NCBI GenBank assembly: GCA_030044475.1
Contig: JASHVP010000170.1
Coordinates: 1 to 7,356, forward strand
Direction of reading: 5' to 3'
Length of the DNA: 7,356 nucleotides
Source: Thermoplasmata archaeon
GTDB lineage: Archaea; Thermoplasmatota; Thermoplasmata; Lutacidiplasmatales; UBA184
Shown: positions 6,119-7,356 of the stretch, piece after piece
Layout: the number at the start of each line of letters is the position of its first letter
How positions within the stretch are numbered: the stretch's first letter is position 1
Notes under the pieces: model-generated
Database searches by the model: none
What the model was told of the DNA's origin: nothing
What the model saw: only the letters and a program-made list of their open reading frames with translations
Program-made: the position numbers and the translations under genes

Positions 6119-7215
6119 GCGTTCCCCCCGAGCCGGGCCGGCCATCGCAGCCGCATCATCGCGTCGAGACCCGACGCCCCGATATAGCGCATGCCGAGCG
6201 CCAGGAGCGGGTCGGAGCCGCCGATCCGGTCCCCGAACCGCTGGACCCGGGCCGCCCGGGCGAGCGGCTCCCGCAGCGCCGTCCGCCAGGCGGCGTCGTA
6301 CTCGGAGAGCGGGTGCCCGGCGCGCGACGTCCGGGCCGCCGCGGTCCCGGCCAGCCAGCCGCTCAGCATCGCGGTCGGGATCCCGCCCCCGTTCGTCGCC
6401 ATGACGAGATTGGCGGCGTCCCCCGCGAAGACGGCCCGGCCCGCGACCAGGCTCTCGGGGGGGTCCCCGACGGGGACCCACCAGCGGGTCCGTTCGCGGA
6501 CCTCGCCGAGACCCTCGGTCGCGGCGAACCGGTCGAGCAGTCCGGCGAGCGTGGCCCCGGGCGGCAGCTCGGCGACCCCGAGCCCGACGTTCACGTCGTC
6601 CGCCCGCGGGAACCGCCACGCGTACCCGTGCGGCGCGACGCGCCCGAAGTAGAGGTCGATCCCGTCGTCGAGCGGTCCGGCGACGGTCCCGGTGATCATC
6701 CGGAACATCGTCCGCCGGGGGCGGAACCCGACCGAGCGCGCCACCGTGGACGACGGCCCGTCCGCGCCGACGACCACCGTGGCCGCCACCGGTCCGCCGG
6801 CCGTGGTGCGCACCTCCGCGCCGTGGACCCCGGTGACGCCGACCGGATACCGGAGCTCGGCCCCGGCCCCCTCCGCCCGGATCGCGAGCGCCTTATCGAA
6901 GGCGCGGCGGGAGACCGTCCCGCCCTCGAGCGGGAACCGGAACCGGTGGCCGTACGGCGAGATGCAGGTCATCCAGTGGGTCGACCGGAGCACGGTCTCC
7001 CGCGGGACGTCGAACGCGGTCCGGATCAGCTCGGGGCAGTCGAACAGGTCGGCCAGTTCCCGCGCGGACGGGACGAACTCCCCGCACTGCACGGGATGGC
7101 CCAGCTCCGGTCGATGGTCGAGCAGCAGGGTCCGTGCGCCGCCCTCGGCGGCCGCCCGGGCCGCGAGCGCCCCCGCGGGGCCCGCCCCGACGACGACGAC
7201 GTCGAACCGTTCCAT
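6115..7215 (-). CDS. Geranylgeranyl reductase-family FAD-dependent oxidoreductase
   Basis: Flavoprotein predicted to saturate isoprenoid double bonds. In archaea this family reduces the geranylgeranyl chains of ether lipids, and relatives such as mycobacterial MenJ reduce menaquinone tails. The 366 residues start with the Rossmann signature VVVGAGPAGALAAR (GxGxxG at 10-15). Next is PVQCGEFVP with C44, at the place of the conserved Cys of archaeal geranylgeranyl reductases. A middle GADGPSS (150-156) is the second FAD motif. The family substrate motif is present as GYAWRFPRADDVNVGLGV (197-214). The C-terminal FAD motif is GDAANLVMATNGGGIPTAM (265-283). The ATG is 4 bases after the nuoN-like stop, and its own TGA overlaps the synthase GTG, so the three genes look co-transcribed. 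The family call is firm. Whether the substrate is lipid or quinone is not decided by the sequence. Confidence 0.93.
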   Translation of the reverse strand: MERFDVVVVGAGPAGALAARAAAEGGARTLLLDHRPELGHPVQCGEFVPSARELADLFDCPELIRTAFDVPRETVLRSTHWMTCISPYGHRFRFPLEGGTVSRRAFDKALAIRAEGAGAELRYPVGVTGVHGAEVRTTAGGPVAATVVVGADGPSSTVARSVGFRPRRTMFRMITGTVAGPLDDGIDLYFGRVAPHGYAWRFPRADDVNVGLGVAELPPGATLAGLLDRFAATEGLGEVRERTRWWVPVGDPPESLVAGRAVFAGDAANLVMATNGGGIPTAMLSGWLAGTAAARTSRAGHPLSEYDAAWRTALREPLARAARVQRFGDRIGGSDPLLALGMRYIGASGLDAMMRLRWPARLGGNA

Positions 7216-7219
7216 CGGC

Positions 7220-7356
7220 TCACGCCCCGGTCGCGACGAAGTGGCCCGCGGCCGCCTGGATCGCTCCGAGGGCCGGCTGTGGGTAGATGCCGAAGAGCAG
7301 GATCACCGCGACCGCGATCCCGATCGCCGTCGCGCGCGCGTAGCCCAGCCCGCCGA
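7220..7356 (-). CDS. nuoN: C-terminal end of a NuoN-like complex I membrane subunit (partial)
   Basis: Only the last 44 full codons are in the window; the frame is open through the right edge and ends at TGA 7222-7220. The peptide has a short Gly/Ala/Arg stretch, a hydrophobic helix (AIGIAVAVILLFGIYPQPAL) and an amphipathic tail (IQAAAGHFVATGA). The pattern FGIYPQP-x(2)-I matches the end of antiporter-like proton-pumping subunits of NADH-quinone or F420H2 dehydrogenases. NuoN/FpoN is the best fit because it often ends with FGI-[WY]-PQP and is usually last in the nuo cluster. NuoM or NuoL cannot be excluded from so short a piece. If correct, the rest of a nuo/fpo operon lies beyond the right edge and runs into the reductase and synthase genes. 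Confidence 0.72.
   Translation of the reverse strand, partial: GGLGYARATAIGIAVAVILLFGIYPQPALGAIQAAAGHFVATGA

Noticed and set aside
6119..6619. Upstream extension of the isoprenyl synthase frame into the reductase gene.
   Set aside because: The reductase frame there carries its own conserved FAD and substrate motifs; the GTGA overlap gives a normal synthase start.

Overview
This is a GC-rich archaeal fragment. Every gene I can support lies on the minus strand, so in transcriptional order the window is read from its right end to its left. The archaeal assignment rests on three points: a complete type IIB DNA topoisomerase (Topo VI B and A subunits); a geranylgeranyl-reductase-family flavoprotein next to an isoprenyl diphosphate synthase; and archaeal-type promoters, with TATA-like boxes about 27-28 bases upstream of start codons, which implies leaderless mRNAs. 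A euryarchaeal, possibly Thermoplasmatota-related, GC-rich lineage is my best guess. It is inference only, because no rRNA or other decisive marker is present.

Right-hand block (7356 down to 5063): the last 44 codons of a NuoN-like complex I membrane subunit, then a geranylgeranyl-reductase-family FAD protein 4 bases further on, then a trans-isoprenyl diphosphate synthase whose GTG start overlaps the preceding stop (GTGA). The tight packing indicates one transcript linking the respiratory chain with an isoprenoid-chain synthase and an isoprenoid-chain saturase. These two could supply membrane lipids, the menaquinone tail, or both.

Middle block (5062 to 3735): a 57-base gap with a weak promoter-like element, a small four-helix membrane protein of unknown function, and a nitrilase-superfamily amidohydrolase coupled to it by TGATG.

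Left-hand block (3734 to 548): a 69-base gap carrying a good TATA box and a short dyad, then top6B (GTG start, probably leaderless) and top6A. The two genes overlap by 41 bases, and top6A has a strong Shine-Dalgarno sequence inside the 3' end of top6B. Together they encode the A2B2 Topo VI that relaxes and decatenates DNA.

Left edge (491 to 1): the N-terminal 163 residues of an AqpZ-like water/solute channel, cut by the window edge. It has its own TATA-like element, again placed for a leaderless start.

The content is mostly conserved housekeeping genes. I see no CRISPR array, insertion sequence, tRNA, rRNA or defence island, and no gene-free stretch longer than about 70 bases. The points most worth following are the quinone/lipid-tail gene pair behind nuoN, the uncharacterised membrane-protein/amidohydrolase pair, the promoter architecture, and the altered pore residue in the aquaporin.
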